From NCBI GenBank assembly GCA_902780235.1, contig CACZEL010000002.1, positions 88,069-152,068 on the forward strand: DNA of 64,000 nt. The letters are read 5' to 3'. The notes beneath the pieces were generated by a model, which saw only the letters and a list, made by a program, of their open reading frames with translations, was not told where the DNA came from and ran no database searches. The translations under genes were made by a program, and so were the position numbers. This stretch comes from an uncultured Bacteroidales bacterium. Its GTDB lineage: Bacteria > Bacteroidota > Bacteroidia > Bacteroidales > Paludibacteraceae. Of the stretch, positions 26,339-34,060 are shown piece after piece (position 1 is the stretch's first letter; every line of letters begins with the position of its first letter).

Positions 26339-27526
26339 GTGAAAGTGTTTGGATTGGATTTTAATACGGTTGACTATATCCTTTTAGGGACGTTATTGGT
26401 ACTTTTCCTGGCGCAGATTTATTGGTACGCGCGCTATATGTGTGCCCCTGCGCGCAAGATGAGGAAGAGTCGAAAGTCAAAAGTCGAAAGTCAAAAGACA
26501 GCCGAAACGCCCGGAGTGACGGTGGTCTTGTGTGCGCATAATGAGGCATATAATATATCGAACTACCTGCAAGCCCTTTTGACGCAGGACTACCCGGAGT
26601 ATGAGGTGATCGTGGTGGATGATGGTTCGGAGGACGAGACCCGTGCGATGATCGAGCGGTATATGGTTCACGACGAGCGTCTGCACATGACTTTTGTGCC
26701 TTACGGCGCACGTGTGGGATCGACGAAGAAATTAGCCTTGACCCTTGCGGCAAAGGCGGCGAAGTACGACTATCTGTTGCTTACCGATGCCGATTGCGTT
26801 CCGGAGAGCAATCAATGGATCCGCACGATGATGGCGGGATTTGAGGAAGTACAAAGTGACAAGGTACAAAGTACAAAGGATCTTGTCTTGGGCTTTAGTC
26901 CGTATTTTATTGAAAAAGGACACGTGAATCGTTTGATTCGTTTTGATACTTTGTTCAACGGGTTACATTATTTGGGCGATGCTCTCTGCGGACACCCGTA
27001 TATGGGCGTGGGACGTAACTTGGCGTACCGCAAGTCGCTCTTCTTTGAGTCGGGTGGTTTTACCCATTCGATGACGAGTAAGGCCGGAGATGATGACCTG
27101 TTCGTGAACCATCTGGCTACCAAAACGAACACGGCGGTAGTGGTGACACCGGAGAGTTACATGTGGTCGCTGCCCAAGCGAACGATGAAAGAGTGGATTC
27201 AGCAGAAACGCAGACATCTGTCCGTCTCGCCGAACTACCGTTGGGGCACGAAGATCCGTTTGCTCATGGAGCCTCTCACGCGCGGATTGTTCTATGCAGC
27301 GGTGCTGTATGTAGTGGTCAGTTATCAGTTATCAGTTGTCAGTTTGGCAGCACTCGGCTTGTTCCTGTTGCGGTGGATGATCCAGACGATGATACTCAAT
27401 ATATCCGCTCGCAAGATGGGGATGAAACGATTCTGCATGGCGAGTGTGTTGTGGTTTGATGTCACGCTTCCACTGGTGAACCTTTGGATGCTGATTGTCC
27501 CGAAAAGAAAGAATACAAAATGGTAA
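26339..27526 (+). CDS. Family-2 glycosyltransferase, membrane-bound
   Basis: 395 residues. An N-terminal membrane helix (about 11-30), then a GT2 domain: VVLCAHNEAYNISNYL, IVVDDGSEDET, the DxD-type LTDADC, AGDDDLFVN and the acceptor-side QQKRRHL. C-terminal membrane helices follow (about 315-345 and 365-388). Probably a polysaccharide or lipid glycosyltransferase; donor and acceptor are unknown. Three separate heptamer arrays lie inside it (about residues 44-52, 170-179 and 327-335), in the linker after the first helix, a loop, and a membrane helix. The start is GTG 26339. Confidence 0.85.
   Translation: MKVFGLDFNTVDYILLGTLLVLFLAQIYWYARYMCAPARKMRKSRKSKVESQKTAETPGVTVVLCAHNEAYNISNYLQALLTQDYPEYEVIVVDDGSEDETRAMIERYMVHDERLHMTFVPYGARVGSTKKLALTLAAKAAKYDYLLLTDADCVPESNQWIRTMMAGFEEVQSDKVQSTKDLVLGFSPYFIEKGHVNRLIRFDTLFNGLHYLGDALCGHPYMGVGRNLAYRKSLFFESGGFTHSMTSKAGDDDLFVNHLATKTNTAVVVTPESYMWSLPKRTMKEWIQQKRRHLSVSPNYRWGTKIRLLMEPLTRGLFYAAVLYVVVSYQLSVVSLAALGLFLLRWMIQTMILNISARKMGMKRFCMASVLWFDVTLPLVNLWMLIVPKRKNTKW
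26468..26495. repeat. 7-bp tandem array, 4 units (AGTCRAA), coding
   Basis: AGTCGAA and AGTCAAA alternate. The array encodes a Lys/Ser-rich linker between the first membrane helix and the catalytic domain. Confidence 0.9.
26848..26876. repeat. 7-bp tandem array, 4 units (AGTACAA), coding
   Basis: Three heptamers and one 8-mer (AGTGACAA). Encodes EVQSDKVQSTK in the glycosyltransferase; nearly the same peptide occurs in the AroA-GT fusion. Confidence 0.85.
27317..27344. repeat. 7-bp tandem array, 4 units (RTCAGTT), coding
   Basis: G, A, A, G at the first base. Encodes part of a C-terminal hydrophobic segment (SYQLSVVS). Confidence 0.9.
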
Positions 27527-27532
27527 AATAAA

Positions 27533-27553
27533 GTTTAATGTTTAAAGTTCAAA
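27533..27553. repeat. 7-bp tandem array, 3 units (GTTTAAA)
   Basis: GTTTAAT, GTTTAAA, GTTCAAA in the 31-bp gap before the DUF3467 start codon. Confidence 0.75.
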
Positions 27554-27557
27554 GAAT

Positions 27558-27866
27558 ATGGCAGAACAGAAAGAATTAAAGATTAACATCGCCCAAGACA
27601 AGGCACAGGGCGTGTTCGCAAACTTAGCGCTTATCGCGCATACTCCGACGGAGTTCGTGTTGGATTTCGCACAACTGATGCCGGGTGTTCCGCAGGCAAA
27701 CGTAGTAGCTCGCGTAGTAGTAACGCCGGATCAGGCAAAGAAGATCCTTGGCGCATTGCAGAATAATATCGGTCAATACGAGCAGAAGTTCGGTACGATC
27801 CAACCGATCGGCGGCCCTGCTCATGGAAATACATTACCGTTGACCTTCACAGGTGGTGAAGCCTAA
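27558..27866 (+). CDS. DUF3467 protein
   Basis: 102 residues. Short cytoplasmic protein of a family conserved in Bacteroidetes and some other bacteria, with the typical FANLALIAHTPTEFVLDFAQ and VVVTPDQAKKILGALQ stretches. Function unknown. It sits between a glycosyltransferase and a nucleoside phosphorylase, with heptamer arrays on each side. Start and stop are unambiguous. Confidence 0.88.
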   Translation: MAEQKELKINIAQDKAQGVFANLALIAHTPTEFVLDFAQLMPGVPQANVVARVVVTPDQAKKILGALQNNIGQYEQKFGTIQPIGGPAHGNTLPLTFTGGEA

Positions 27867-27870
27867 ATGA

Positions 27871-27891
27871 ATTGAAAATTGAAAATTGAAA
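27871..27891. repeat. 7-bp tandem array, 3 units (ATTGAAA)
   Basis: Three identical heptamers immediately after the DUF3467 stop; 12 bp remain to the next ATG. Confidence 0.85.
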
Positions 27892-27903
27892 ATTATTGAT
27901 ACT

Positions 27904-28779
27904 ATGAAAACTTTCCCAGCATCGCAGTTGATCATCAATGCAGATGGTTCTGCGTTTCATTTACATCTTAAGCCGGAGTTCTTGGCGGACAAGATCATTC
28001 TTGTCGGCGACCAGGACCGTGTGAATATGGTAGCATCTTTCTTCGACGAAGGATCTATCGAGTGCGACGTACAGAGTCGTGAGTTCCATACTATTACCGG
28101 TAAGTTCCAAGGCAAACGTATCTCGTGTATCTCGACGGGTATCGGTACCGACAACTGCGATATTGTGATGAACGAGATCGACGCGTTGGCGAACATCGAT
28201 TTTGAGACCCGTACGGAGAAGGAGAACAAGCGCTGCTTGGACATCGTGCGTATCGGTACCTGCGGCGGTATGCAAGAGGACATCCCTCTGGGTACGTTCC
28301 TGGTAAGCCAGAAATCGATCGGTTTCGATGGTGTCTTGGCTTTTTATGAGGACCGCGACAAGATCGCTGATGTAGGTTTTGAGAAAGCCTTAGTGGACTT
28401 TATCGGATACCCGAAGAAAGCCGCTGTGCCGTACGTGGTAGCAGCTAATCCGGAGTTGGTAGATCGTATAGCGAAGGACGATATGATGCGTGGTTGCACG
28501 ATCGCAGCGAACGGATTCTATGGTCCGCAAGGCCGTGTACTGCGCGTACCTCTGGCAGTACCCGATATCAATGAGAAGATCACCGCTTTCCGTTACGAAG
28601 GTCAGCGTATCACGAACTACGAGATGGAAGGTAGCTGTATCGCCGGTCTGGCACTTCACATGGGCCACCGCGCTATGACCGTTTGTTGCGTGATCGCACA
28701 GCGTAAGATCGAAGCGGCTAACACCGATTATAAACCGCGTATCAAAGAGTTGGTACGCACTGTACTAGAGAGAATTTAA
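27904..28779 (+). CDS. Nucleoside phosphorylase (uridine-phosphorylase-like)
   Basis: 291 residues. Phosphorolysis of a nucleoside to free base and ribose-1-phosphate. Motifs: ISTGIGTDNCDIVMNE, VRIGTCGGMQEDIPLGT (phosphate site) and ITNYEMEGSCIAGLA (ribose site, EMEG). Closest to the uridine phosphorylase branch, but base choice is not certain. The start is ATG 27904; a TTG at 27886 falls within the preceding repeat array. The next gene follows after a 28-bp array. Confidence 0.88.
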   Translation: MKTFPASQLIINADGSAFHLHLKPEFLADKIILVGDQDRVNMVASFFDEGSIECDVQSREFHTITGKFQGKRISCISTGIGTDNCDIVMNEIDALANIDFETRTEKENKRCLDIVRIGTCGGMQEDIPLGTFLVSQKSIGFDGVLAFYEDRDKIADVGFEKALVDFIGYPKKAAVPYVVAANPELVDRIAKDDMMRGCTIAANGFYGPQGRVLRVPLAVPDINEKITAFRYEGQRITNYEMEGSCIAGLALHMGHRAMTVCCVIAQRKIEAANTDYKPRIKELVRTVLERI

Positions 28780-28781
28780 CT

Positions 28782-28809
28782 TTAGCCCTTAGCTTTTAGC
28801 TATTAGCTT
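28782..28809. repeat. 7-bp tandem array, 4 units (TTAGCNN)
   Basis: TTAGCCC, TTAGCTT, TTAGCTA, TTAGCTT. It fills the gap between the two genes almost exactly and ends on the base before ATG 28810. Confidence 0.9.
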
Positions 28810-30795
28810 ATGAAGAAATTATGTGTTATCTTGGCAGCCGTAGGGATTCTCTGCGGCTGTCGAAAGAAAGAAACTTCTTTCCAATACAACGTGGATAAGT
28901 TCTATGACCTTGAGATCCTTCGGTATGACGTGCCGGAGTTTGAGAGTTTGACGCTGCAACAGAAGCAGTTAGTGTATTGCCTGAGTGAGGCTGCTTTGTG
29001 GGGACGCGATATCTTGTATGACCAGAACGGTCGTTATAACCTGCGTATCCGTCGGGCGTTAGAGGCATTGTATCTCAATTATCCGTACGAGAAGGATACC
29101 GAGGAGTTCGCCGCTTTTGAGCGTTACCTCAAGCGTGTATGGTTCTCCAACGGTATTCACCATCATTATTCGGAGGATAAGTTCTTGCCGGAATTTGACC
29201 AAGGATGGTTCGAGAAGGCTTGCGAGAAAGCACATGTGGAGTATGATCCGGAGATCCTGCCCGTTATGTTCGATGGGAAAGTGATGCCGAAACGAATGAC
29301 CGCTCAGGATGGTATCGACCTTGTGGCTAACTCTGCCGGTAACTATTACGGCGAAGGTGTCACGCAAGCGGAGGCGGAGGCATGGTATGCTGTGCATAAG
29401 GACAATAGTCCTGAACCGCTTTGGATTGGTTTGAACTCCCAACTTGTCAAGAACGAGAAAGGTGAGATCGAGGAGCGCGTGTATAAAGTAGGCGGACTGT
29501 ACGGTGAGGCTTTGGATAAAATAGTAACTTGGCTCAATGAGGCTTTGCAGTTTGCGGAGAACGAAGAGCAACGCACGGTCATCAAGTATCTGATCGAGTT
29601 CAATCAGACAGGTAACTTGCAAGCTTTCAATGACTATTGCATTGCTTGGGTAAAGGATCTGGAGAGCCGCGTGGACTTCGTGAACGGTTTCACCGAGACC
29701 TATTCCGACCCGTTGGGTATCACCGGTACATGGGAGTCGATGGTTAACTTCAAAGACCTTGCGGCTACCAAGCGTACGCAGTTGATCTCCGACAATGCAC
29801 AATGGTTTGAGGATCACTCAACGACCGATCCGAAGTACAAGAAAGAAGAGGTGAAGGGTGTAACGGCGAAGGTTATTACGGCAGCTATCCTTGCCGGTGA
29901 CTGTTATCCCGCAACGCCGATCGGTATCAACCTGCCGAACGCCAACTGGATCCGCAAAGAGTACGGTTCCAAGTCCGTGACGATCGACAACTTGATGCAT
30001 GCATATAACGAGGCTGCCAAGGGTAACGGTTTCAACGAAGAGTTCATGATCGACGATGAGATCCGCGCGATCTACGAGAAATATGGCGCGATGTGCGGCG
30101 ACCTGCATACCGATTTGCACGAATGTGTCGGTCATGGTAGCGGTAAATTGATGCCGGGCGTCACCAAAGACGCGTTGAAGGAGCACGCTTCGACGATCGA
30201 AGAGGCGCGTGCCGACTTGTTCGGACTCTATTATCTGGCTGATCCCAAACTCGTTGAGTTGGGTCTGCTGCCGAACAAAGAGGCGTATAAAGCCGGTTAT
30301 TACCAGCAGATGATGAATGGTCTGATGACGCAGTTGGTACGTATCGAGCCGGGTAAGGACATCGAGGAAGCGCATATGCGAAATCGTCAACTCATCGCCA
30401 ACTGGTGTTATGCCCACGCGAATGGTGAGATGGAGATCATCGAGCGGGACGGTAAGCACTATTTGCAGATCAATGACTACGAAGGTGTTCGTCGTTTGTA
30501 TGGTGAACTGCTTGCAGAGATCCAACGGATCACTTCGGAAGGTGACTATACTGCTGCCAAAGAGATGGTTGAGACGTACGCGGTGAAGGTGAATCAAGAT
30601 CTTCACAAAGAGATTCTGGAGCGCTATCAAAAACTCAACTTGGCGCCGTATAAAGGTTTCGTGAATCCCAGATATATCGTAGAGCGCAATAAGAAAGGCG
30701 AGATCACGGACATCAAACTGGACTTCACCGAAGGTTATATCGAGCAGCATCTGCGTTATTCGAAAGAATATAGTCCGCTACCGGATGTCAATTAA
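28810..30795 (+). CDS. Dipeptidyl-peptidase III (M49), lipoprotein
   Basis: 661 residues, normal for bacterial DPP III. Zinc peptidase that removes dipeptides from peptide N termini. The metal motif is HECVGHGSGKL (His 437 and His 442 by count) with the second Glu in EEARADLFGLYYL. The N terminus (MKKLCVILAAVGILCGCRK) has a lipobox with Cys at about 19, so it is probably anchored in the periplasm or outer membrane. It may feed on peptides during growth in the gut or on plant material; that is inference. Its TAA stop overlaps the ATG of the next gene by one base. Confidence 0.93.
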   Translation: MKKLCVILAAVGILCGCRKKETSFQYNVDKFYDLEILRYDVPEFESLTLQQKQLVYCLSEAALWGRDILYDQNGRYNLRIRRALEALYLNYPYEKDTEEFAAFERYLKRVWFSNGIHHHYSEDKFLPEFDQGWFEKACEKAHVEYDPEILPVMFDGKVMPKRMTAQDGIDLVANSAGNYYGEGVTQAEAEAWYAVHKDNSPEPLWIGLNSQLVKNEKGEIEERVYKVGGLYGEALDKIVTWLNEALQFAENEEQRTVIKYLIEFNQTGNLQAFNDYCIAWVKDLESRVDFVNGFTETYSDPLGITGTWESMVNFKDLAATKRTQLISDNAQWFEDHSTTDPKYKKEEVKGVTAKVITAAILAGDCYPATPIGINLPNANWIRKEYGSKSVTIDNLMHAYNEAAKGNGFNEEFMIDDEIRAIYEKYGAMCGDLHTDLHECVGHGSGKLMPGVTKDALKEHASTIEEARADLFGLYYLADPKLVELGLLPNKEAYKAGYYQQMMNGLMTQLVRIEPGKDIEEAHMRNRQLIANWCYAHANGEMEIIERDGKHYLQINDYEGVRRLYGELLAEIQRITSEGDYTAAKEMVETYAVKVNQDLHKEILERYQKLNLAPYKGFVNPRYIVERNKKGEITDIKLDFTEGYIEQHLRYSKEYSPLPDVN

Positions 30796-32453
30796 TGTAC
30801 AATGTACAAAGGACAATGTACAAAGGGATAACTCTTCCCATATCAAAAAGTATCGCCAACAGAATTCTGTTGTTGCAAGCTATCCATGGAGATCCGCTTA
30901 TGCGGGTCTCTTCGGATATGCCGGACGATGTGATCGTGCTGCACGATGCCCTGATGGCATTGCGTGCACATAAGAAAGACGAACCGCTGACGCTCTATCT
31001 GAAGAACTGCGGTACGGCATTGCGATTCTTGCAAGTTCATCTCGCCAAATGCTATCCGGGCGAACCGATCACTCTTACCGGTGATCCGCGTCTTATAGAG
31101 CGGGACGGCAAACCGACAAGTCAGACTACTTCGGCAAGGATATTGCATGGCGAGAATATTCCTGTTGAACCCAACGAGTCGCCCTATATCACGATGTCCC
31201 GTAAAATCGCTGAGGCGTATCCGAATGTTTCGCTCGAAGCCGATTGGTCTGCCGCGGCTTTTTGGTATGAGTATGTCGCGATTCATGGCGGGGAGTTGAT
31301 GATAGAGGGCTTGAACCCGGATAGTTTGCAGGGCGATAAGATTGTTGCCGACATTTATTCAAAATATTTTGGTGTGACCACCACTTTCACCCCTACCGGC
31401 GCTGTGGTCAACAAGGGGGCATCAGCTATGCATCAGCTATGCATCCTAGACTTTAGTAATACCCCCGACCTATTCCCACCGATAGCATTGACGTGTGAGC
31501 GCTTGGGAATAGAGTTGCAGGCTACCGGCATAGAGAATCTTCGCCATAAAGAGTCTGATCGCATTGAGGCTGTACGTTTGCGCGAAGTGCGTAATGACCA
31601 TCGAATGGCGATGAGTCTTATGTGCGCCGACTTTCCGGTGTCGATCGAAGAACAAGCATGTATCGCGAAGAGTTATCCCAATTTTGTTCCGCAACATATT
31701 ACGCCGATTAAAGGTGTCAATGATGACAATTTAGGCAAAAAACACGCATTGTCCAAACTAATTCACGCGGCAACGAGCGAGTATGTGTGGTTGCACGATG
31801 ATGATGTGGTGTTGCCTGAGGCAGTTAATGTACAAAGTGACAAAGTACAATGTACAAAGGCTGATTTAATCATTTTGCCGCTTCGCATGGAGAGTCTTTA
31901 CGACAAACCTTCTTTATTAGAGCGACTCCAGATAGCCGAATACGCGGCGATACAGGAACTCACAATGCGTTCTGCCAAACGCGGCAAAGCTGTTATGTGT
32001 TCGGGGGCAAACCTGATTGTAAAGCGGGAGGTGTGGTTGGAATGCGAGAAGGACTTGCTCCCTGAGATACCGAGCGGCGACGATATGTTTCTTCTCGAAG
32101 CCATTAAACGTCGCGGGTATAAGATTGGAGTGATAGATGAGCCGGCTTATACAGCTATCGTTCGTCCGCTGACGAGTTGGAAGGCGTTCTTTAAGCAGCG
32201 AATGCGTTGGGCAGGGAAAGCTCCGAAATACACGGATCTGGATATTATTCGTTGTGGAAGGCTTGTGGCATTTGCTAATGTCCTTCAGCTGATTTGCCCG
32301 CTGATCATTCTGATTAAGTTCCCCATAGAGTGGTCACTCATTAAAGCTCGCGAACCACAAACCAAGTGGTACATGGCGTTGCTGCTTGAAATTGTCTATC
32401 CGTTCTATCTTCTTATCTGCCTTATCGGCGGTTTATTTCGTAAGAGTTGGTAG
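30795..32453 (+). CDS. aroA: EPSP synthase fused to truncated family-2 glycosyltransferase
   Basis: 552 residues. Residues 1 to about 298 are a shortened EPSP synthase: LPISKSIANR (catalytic Lys), NCGTALRFL, TGDPRLIER, SNTPDLFPP (catalytic Asp), LRHKESDRIEA, EVRNDHRMAMS and IAKSYPNF. Compared with Bacteroides AroA of about 410 residues, roughly 45-50 residues are missing after TGDPRLIER, where the RPI helix lies. From about 305 on it is a GT2 domain lacking its first 50 or so residues (no nucleotide-loop VVDDGS), but with GKKHALSK, LHDDDVVLP, GDDMF and KQRMRW, then two or three membrane helices. Its start codon is supplied by a heptamer array (30795, or 30816). EPSP synthase activity is uncertain; a real fusion versus an assembly join must be tested. 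Confidence 0.8.
   Translation: MYNVQRTMYKGITLPISKSIANRILLLQAIHGDPLMRVSSDMPDDVIVLHDALMALRAHKKDEPLTLYLKNCGTALRFLQVHLAKCYPGEPITLTGDPRLIERDGKPTSQTTSARILHGENIPVEPNESPYITMSRKIAEAYPNVSLEADWSAAAFWYEYVAIHGGELMIEGLNPDSLQGDKIVADIYSKYFGVTTTFTPTGAVVNKGASAMHQLCILDFSNTPDLFPPIALTCERLGIELQATGIENLRHKESDRIEAVRLREVRNDHRMAMSLMCADFPVSIEEQACIAKSYPNFVPQHITPIKGVNDDNLGKKHALSKLIHAATSEYVWLHDDDVVLPEAVNVQSDKVQCTKADLIILPLRMESLYDKPSLLERLQIAEYAAIQELTMRSAKRGKAVMCSGANLIVKREVWLECEKDLLPEIPSGDDMFLLEAIKRRGYKIGVIDEPAYTAIVRPLTSWKAFFKQRMRWAGKAPKYTDLDIIRCGRLVAFANVLQLICPLIILIKFPIEWSLIKAREPQTKWYMALLLEIVYPFYLLICLIGGLFRKSW
30796..30823. repeat. 7-bp tandem array, 4 units (TGTACAA)
   Basis: Three TGTACAA and one AGGACAA at the junction of the DPP III and aroA-GT genes. 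It encodes or precedes the first residues (MYNVQRTMYK). Confidence 0.88.
31829..31857. repeat. 7-bp tandem array, 4 units (TGTACAA), coding
   Basis: Same unit as at the start of this gene. Here it is in frame in the glycosyltransferase half (about residues 345-354, NVQSDKVQCT). One unit is 8 bp. Confidence 0.85.
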
Positions 32454-32490
32454 GCATTGCTATCAATATGCAGAGGTGATCCCACCGTGA

Positions 32491-32534
32491 ATCATTAAGC
32501 AATCAATAAGTAATATCTAAGTAATCACTAAAGT
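32491..32534. repeat. 11-bp tandem array, 4 units (ATCANTAAGTA)
   Basis: Four 11-mers in the 272-bp gene-free gap between aroA-GT and tRNA-Ala. The rest of that gap holds palindromes and another array, listed separately; no gene is visible there. Confidence 0.85.
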
Positions 32535-32545
32535 TTTAACGTCCT

Positions 32546-32570
32546 GTATTATATACATAGTATATAATAC
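32546..32570. repeat. Perfect 25-bp palindrome
   Basis: Arms GTATTATATAC and GTATATAATAC around ATA. There is no T-run, so an intrinsic terminator is unlikely. Confidence 0.7.
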
Positions 32571-32577
32571 TATAGAT

Positions 32578-32594
32578 GTCGGATGTGATCCGAC
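32578..32594. repeat. Inverted repeat GTCGGAT-N3-ATCCGAC
   Basis: Seven-base arms, 7 bp after the preceding palindrome and followed by GAAAAAAG. It is G/C-rich in an A/T-rich gap. Confidence 0.65.
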
Positions 32595-32617
32595 GAAAAA
32601 AGACGGAGGAAAAATTC

Positions 32618-32671
32618 GCATGAGAATTGTGAGAAAAGTGAGAAATCTCACAATTCTCACTTTTCTCATGC
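32618..32671. repeat. Nested inverted repeat
   Basis: GAGAATTGTGAGA (32622-32634) matches TCTCACAATTCTC (32646-32658) perfectly. Inside is GTGAGA-AA-TCTCAC (32638-32651), and outside are GCATGAG and CTCATGC at the two ends. Two alternative hairpins can form. Confidence 0.75.
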
Positions 32672-32679
32672 AAAAATTC

Positions 32680-32711
32680 GTTATGACGTTATGAGGTCAT
32701 GACGAGATGAC
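32680..32711. repeat. 8-bp tandem array, 4 units (GTTATGAC-like)
   Basis: GTTATGAC, GTTATGAG, GTCATGAC, GAGATGAC, ending 14 bp from the tRNA-Ala 3' end. Confidence 0.85.
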
Positions 32712-32725
32712 GATGGGAAAAAATG

Positions 32726-32799
32726 TGGAGTATAGCGGACTCGAACCGCTCACCTCGACACTGCCAGTGTCGCGCTCTAGCCAGATGAGCTAATACCCC
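32726..32799 (-). tRNA. tRNA-Ala (anticodon GGC)
   Basis: 74 nt. The acceptor stem GGGGTAT/ATACTCC contains the G3-U70 pair that is the alanine identity element. The anticodon stem is CGACA/TGTCG with loop CTGGCAG, and GGTTCGA is in the T arm. The CCA end is not encoded. It follows the rnf operon on the same strand and may be read from it. Confidence 0.93.
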
Positions 32800-32802
32800 G
32801 TA

Positions 32803-32832
32803 GGTACGCACACGCATGAGCGTGCGCGTACC
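32803..32832 (-). terminator. Hairpin between rnfA and tRNA-Ala
   Basis: Arms GGTACGCNCACGC and GCGTGNGCGTACC around ATGA (one internal mismatch). Strong stem but no U-run, so it may attenuate or mark a processing site rather than terminate. Confidence 0.5.
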
Positions 32833-32844
32833 TTATTGAATAGA

Positions 32845-33438
32845 TTATACTACTCCGCTGAAGCCCATGAAGGCCATGGCGAGGAGGCCGGCGGTGAGAA
32901 GGGCGATAGGTGTGCCCTTCATTGCTTCGGGCACTTTGGCAAGGGCTAATTGCTCGCGGATACCTGCGAAGAGGATGAGTGCGAGGCCGAAGCCGAGTGC
33001 GGTTGCGAAAGCGAAGAGAGTGCCGGTTAACATGCCGTGCTCAGCGCCCATCGGCAGTTTCTCCGTGCCGTTCGCTACGAGAATAGCTACACCGAGGATA
33101 CAGCAGTTGGTGGTGATCAGCGGCAGGAAGACACCGAGTGCCTGATAAAGCGACGGGCTGATCTTCTTCAGGATGATCTCGATCATCTGCACAAGGGCAG
33201 CGATGATGAGGATGAAGAGGATGGTCTGGAGGAACTCGAGTCCCCAAGCGACGAGTAACATCTGCAGCAGATAGGTAACGACGGTTGCCAGCGTGAGGAC
33301 GAATACCACAGCGGCACTCATACCCATGGCGGTGTCGATCTTCTTGCTGACGCCGAGGAACGGGCAGATACCCAAGAACTGGCTCAATACGATATTATTA
33401 ACAAATATCGCAGAGATGAAAATCAAAAAGTATACCAT
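32845..33438 (-). CDS. rnfA: Rnf complex subunit RnfA
   Basis: 197 residues with six predicted membrane helices. Integral subunit of the Rnf complex, which couples electron transfer between ferredoxin and NAD+ to export of Na+ or H+. Family stretches VLSQFLGICPFLGVS, PLITTNCCILGVAI (Cys pair facing the membrane [2Fe-2S] site shared with RnfE) and FAGIREQL are present. It is the last gene of the rseC-rnfBCDGEA operon. A short 7/8-bp array separates it from rnfE. Confidence 0.95.
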   Translation of the reverse strand: MVYFLIFISAIFVNNIVLSQFLGICPFLGVSKKIDTAMGMSAAVVFVLTLATVVTYLLQMLLVAWGLEFLQTILFILIIAALVQMIEIILKKISPSLYQALGVFLPLITTNCCILGVAILVANGTEKLPMGAEHGMLTGTLFAFATALGFGLALILFAGIREQLALAKVPEAMKGTPIALLTAGLLAMAFMGFSGVV

Positions 33439-33442
33439 AAAA

Positions 33443-33480
33443 TCATTTACAATTTAATCATTTACCATTTTTTCATTTAT
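33443..33480. repeat. 7/8-bp array at rnfE-rnfA junction (ATCATTT/ACCATTT)
   Basis: About five units of mixed 7 and 8 bp. It covers the rnfE stop codon and the gap up to rnfA. Confidence 0.65.
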
Positions 33481-34060
33481 TCTGCAACTTGTTGATAATA
33501 ACCATCAAGTATGCCAGTGCGATGAAGGCACCCGGGGCGAGGACGAAGACGAGTGCTCCGTAGTTATCCGGGAAGAGGTGGAAGCCGAAGCATGCACCTG
33601 TTCCGAGCAGTTCACGAACTGCGCCGAGAAGGGTGAGGGCGAGGGTAAACCCAAGACCCATACCGATTCCGTCGAGTGCGCTGAGGCCTACGCTGTTCTT
33701 CGCTGCAAACGCCTCTGCACGACCGAGAACGATACAGTTCACTACGATCAGCGGGATGAAGAGTCCCAACACGTCATAGATAGCGGGCAGATAAGCCTGC
33801 ATGAGGAGCTGAACCATCGTCACGAAGGTAGCGATGACGACGATGAACGCCGGGATACGTACTTTATCCGGGATGAGGTTCTTGAGGAGCGAGATCACTA
33901 CGTTCGAGCAGATGAGCACGAACATGGTAGCCAAGCCCATAGACATACCGTTGATAGCACTGGTGGTAGTAGCCAGGGTCGGACACATACCGAGTACCAG
34001 TACAAAGGTCGGATTCTCTTTGAGAATGCCGTTCGTTAAAACTTTTAATCCGTTACTCAT
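33473..34060 (-). CDS. rnfE: Rnf complex subunit RnfE
   Basis: 195 residues with six predicted membrane helices. Paralogue of RnfA with the opposite membrane orientation; together they hold a membrane iron-sulfur site. LGMCPTLATTTSA near the N terminus and PLIVVNCIVLGRAEAFA are the family signatures with the conserved Cys residues. Overlaps rnfG by 4 bp (translation coupled). Confidence 0.95.
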   Translation of the reverse strand: MSNGLKVLTNGILKENPTFVLVLGMCPTLATTTSAINGMSMGLATMFVLICSNVVISLLKNLIPDKVRIPAFIVVIATFVTMVQLLMQAYLPAIYDVLGLFIPLIVVNCIVLGRAEAFAAKNSVGLSALDGIGMGLGFTLALTLLGAVRELLGTGACFGFHLFPDNYGALVFVLAPGAFIALAYLMVIINKLQNK

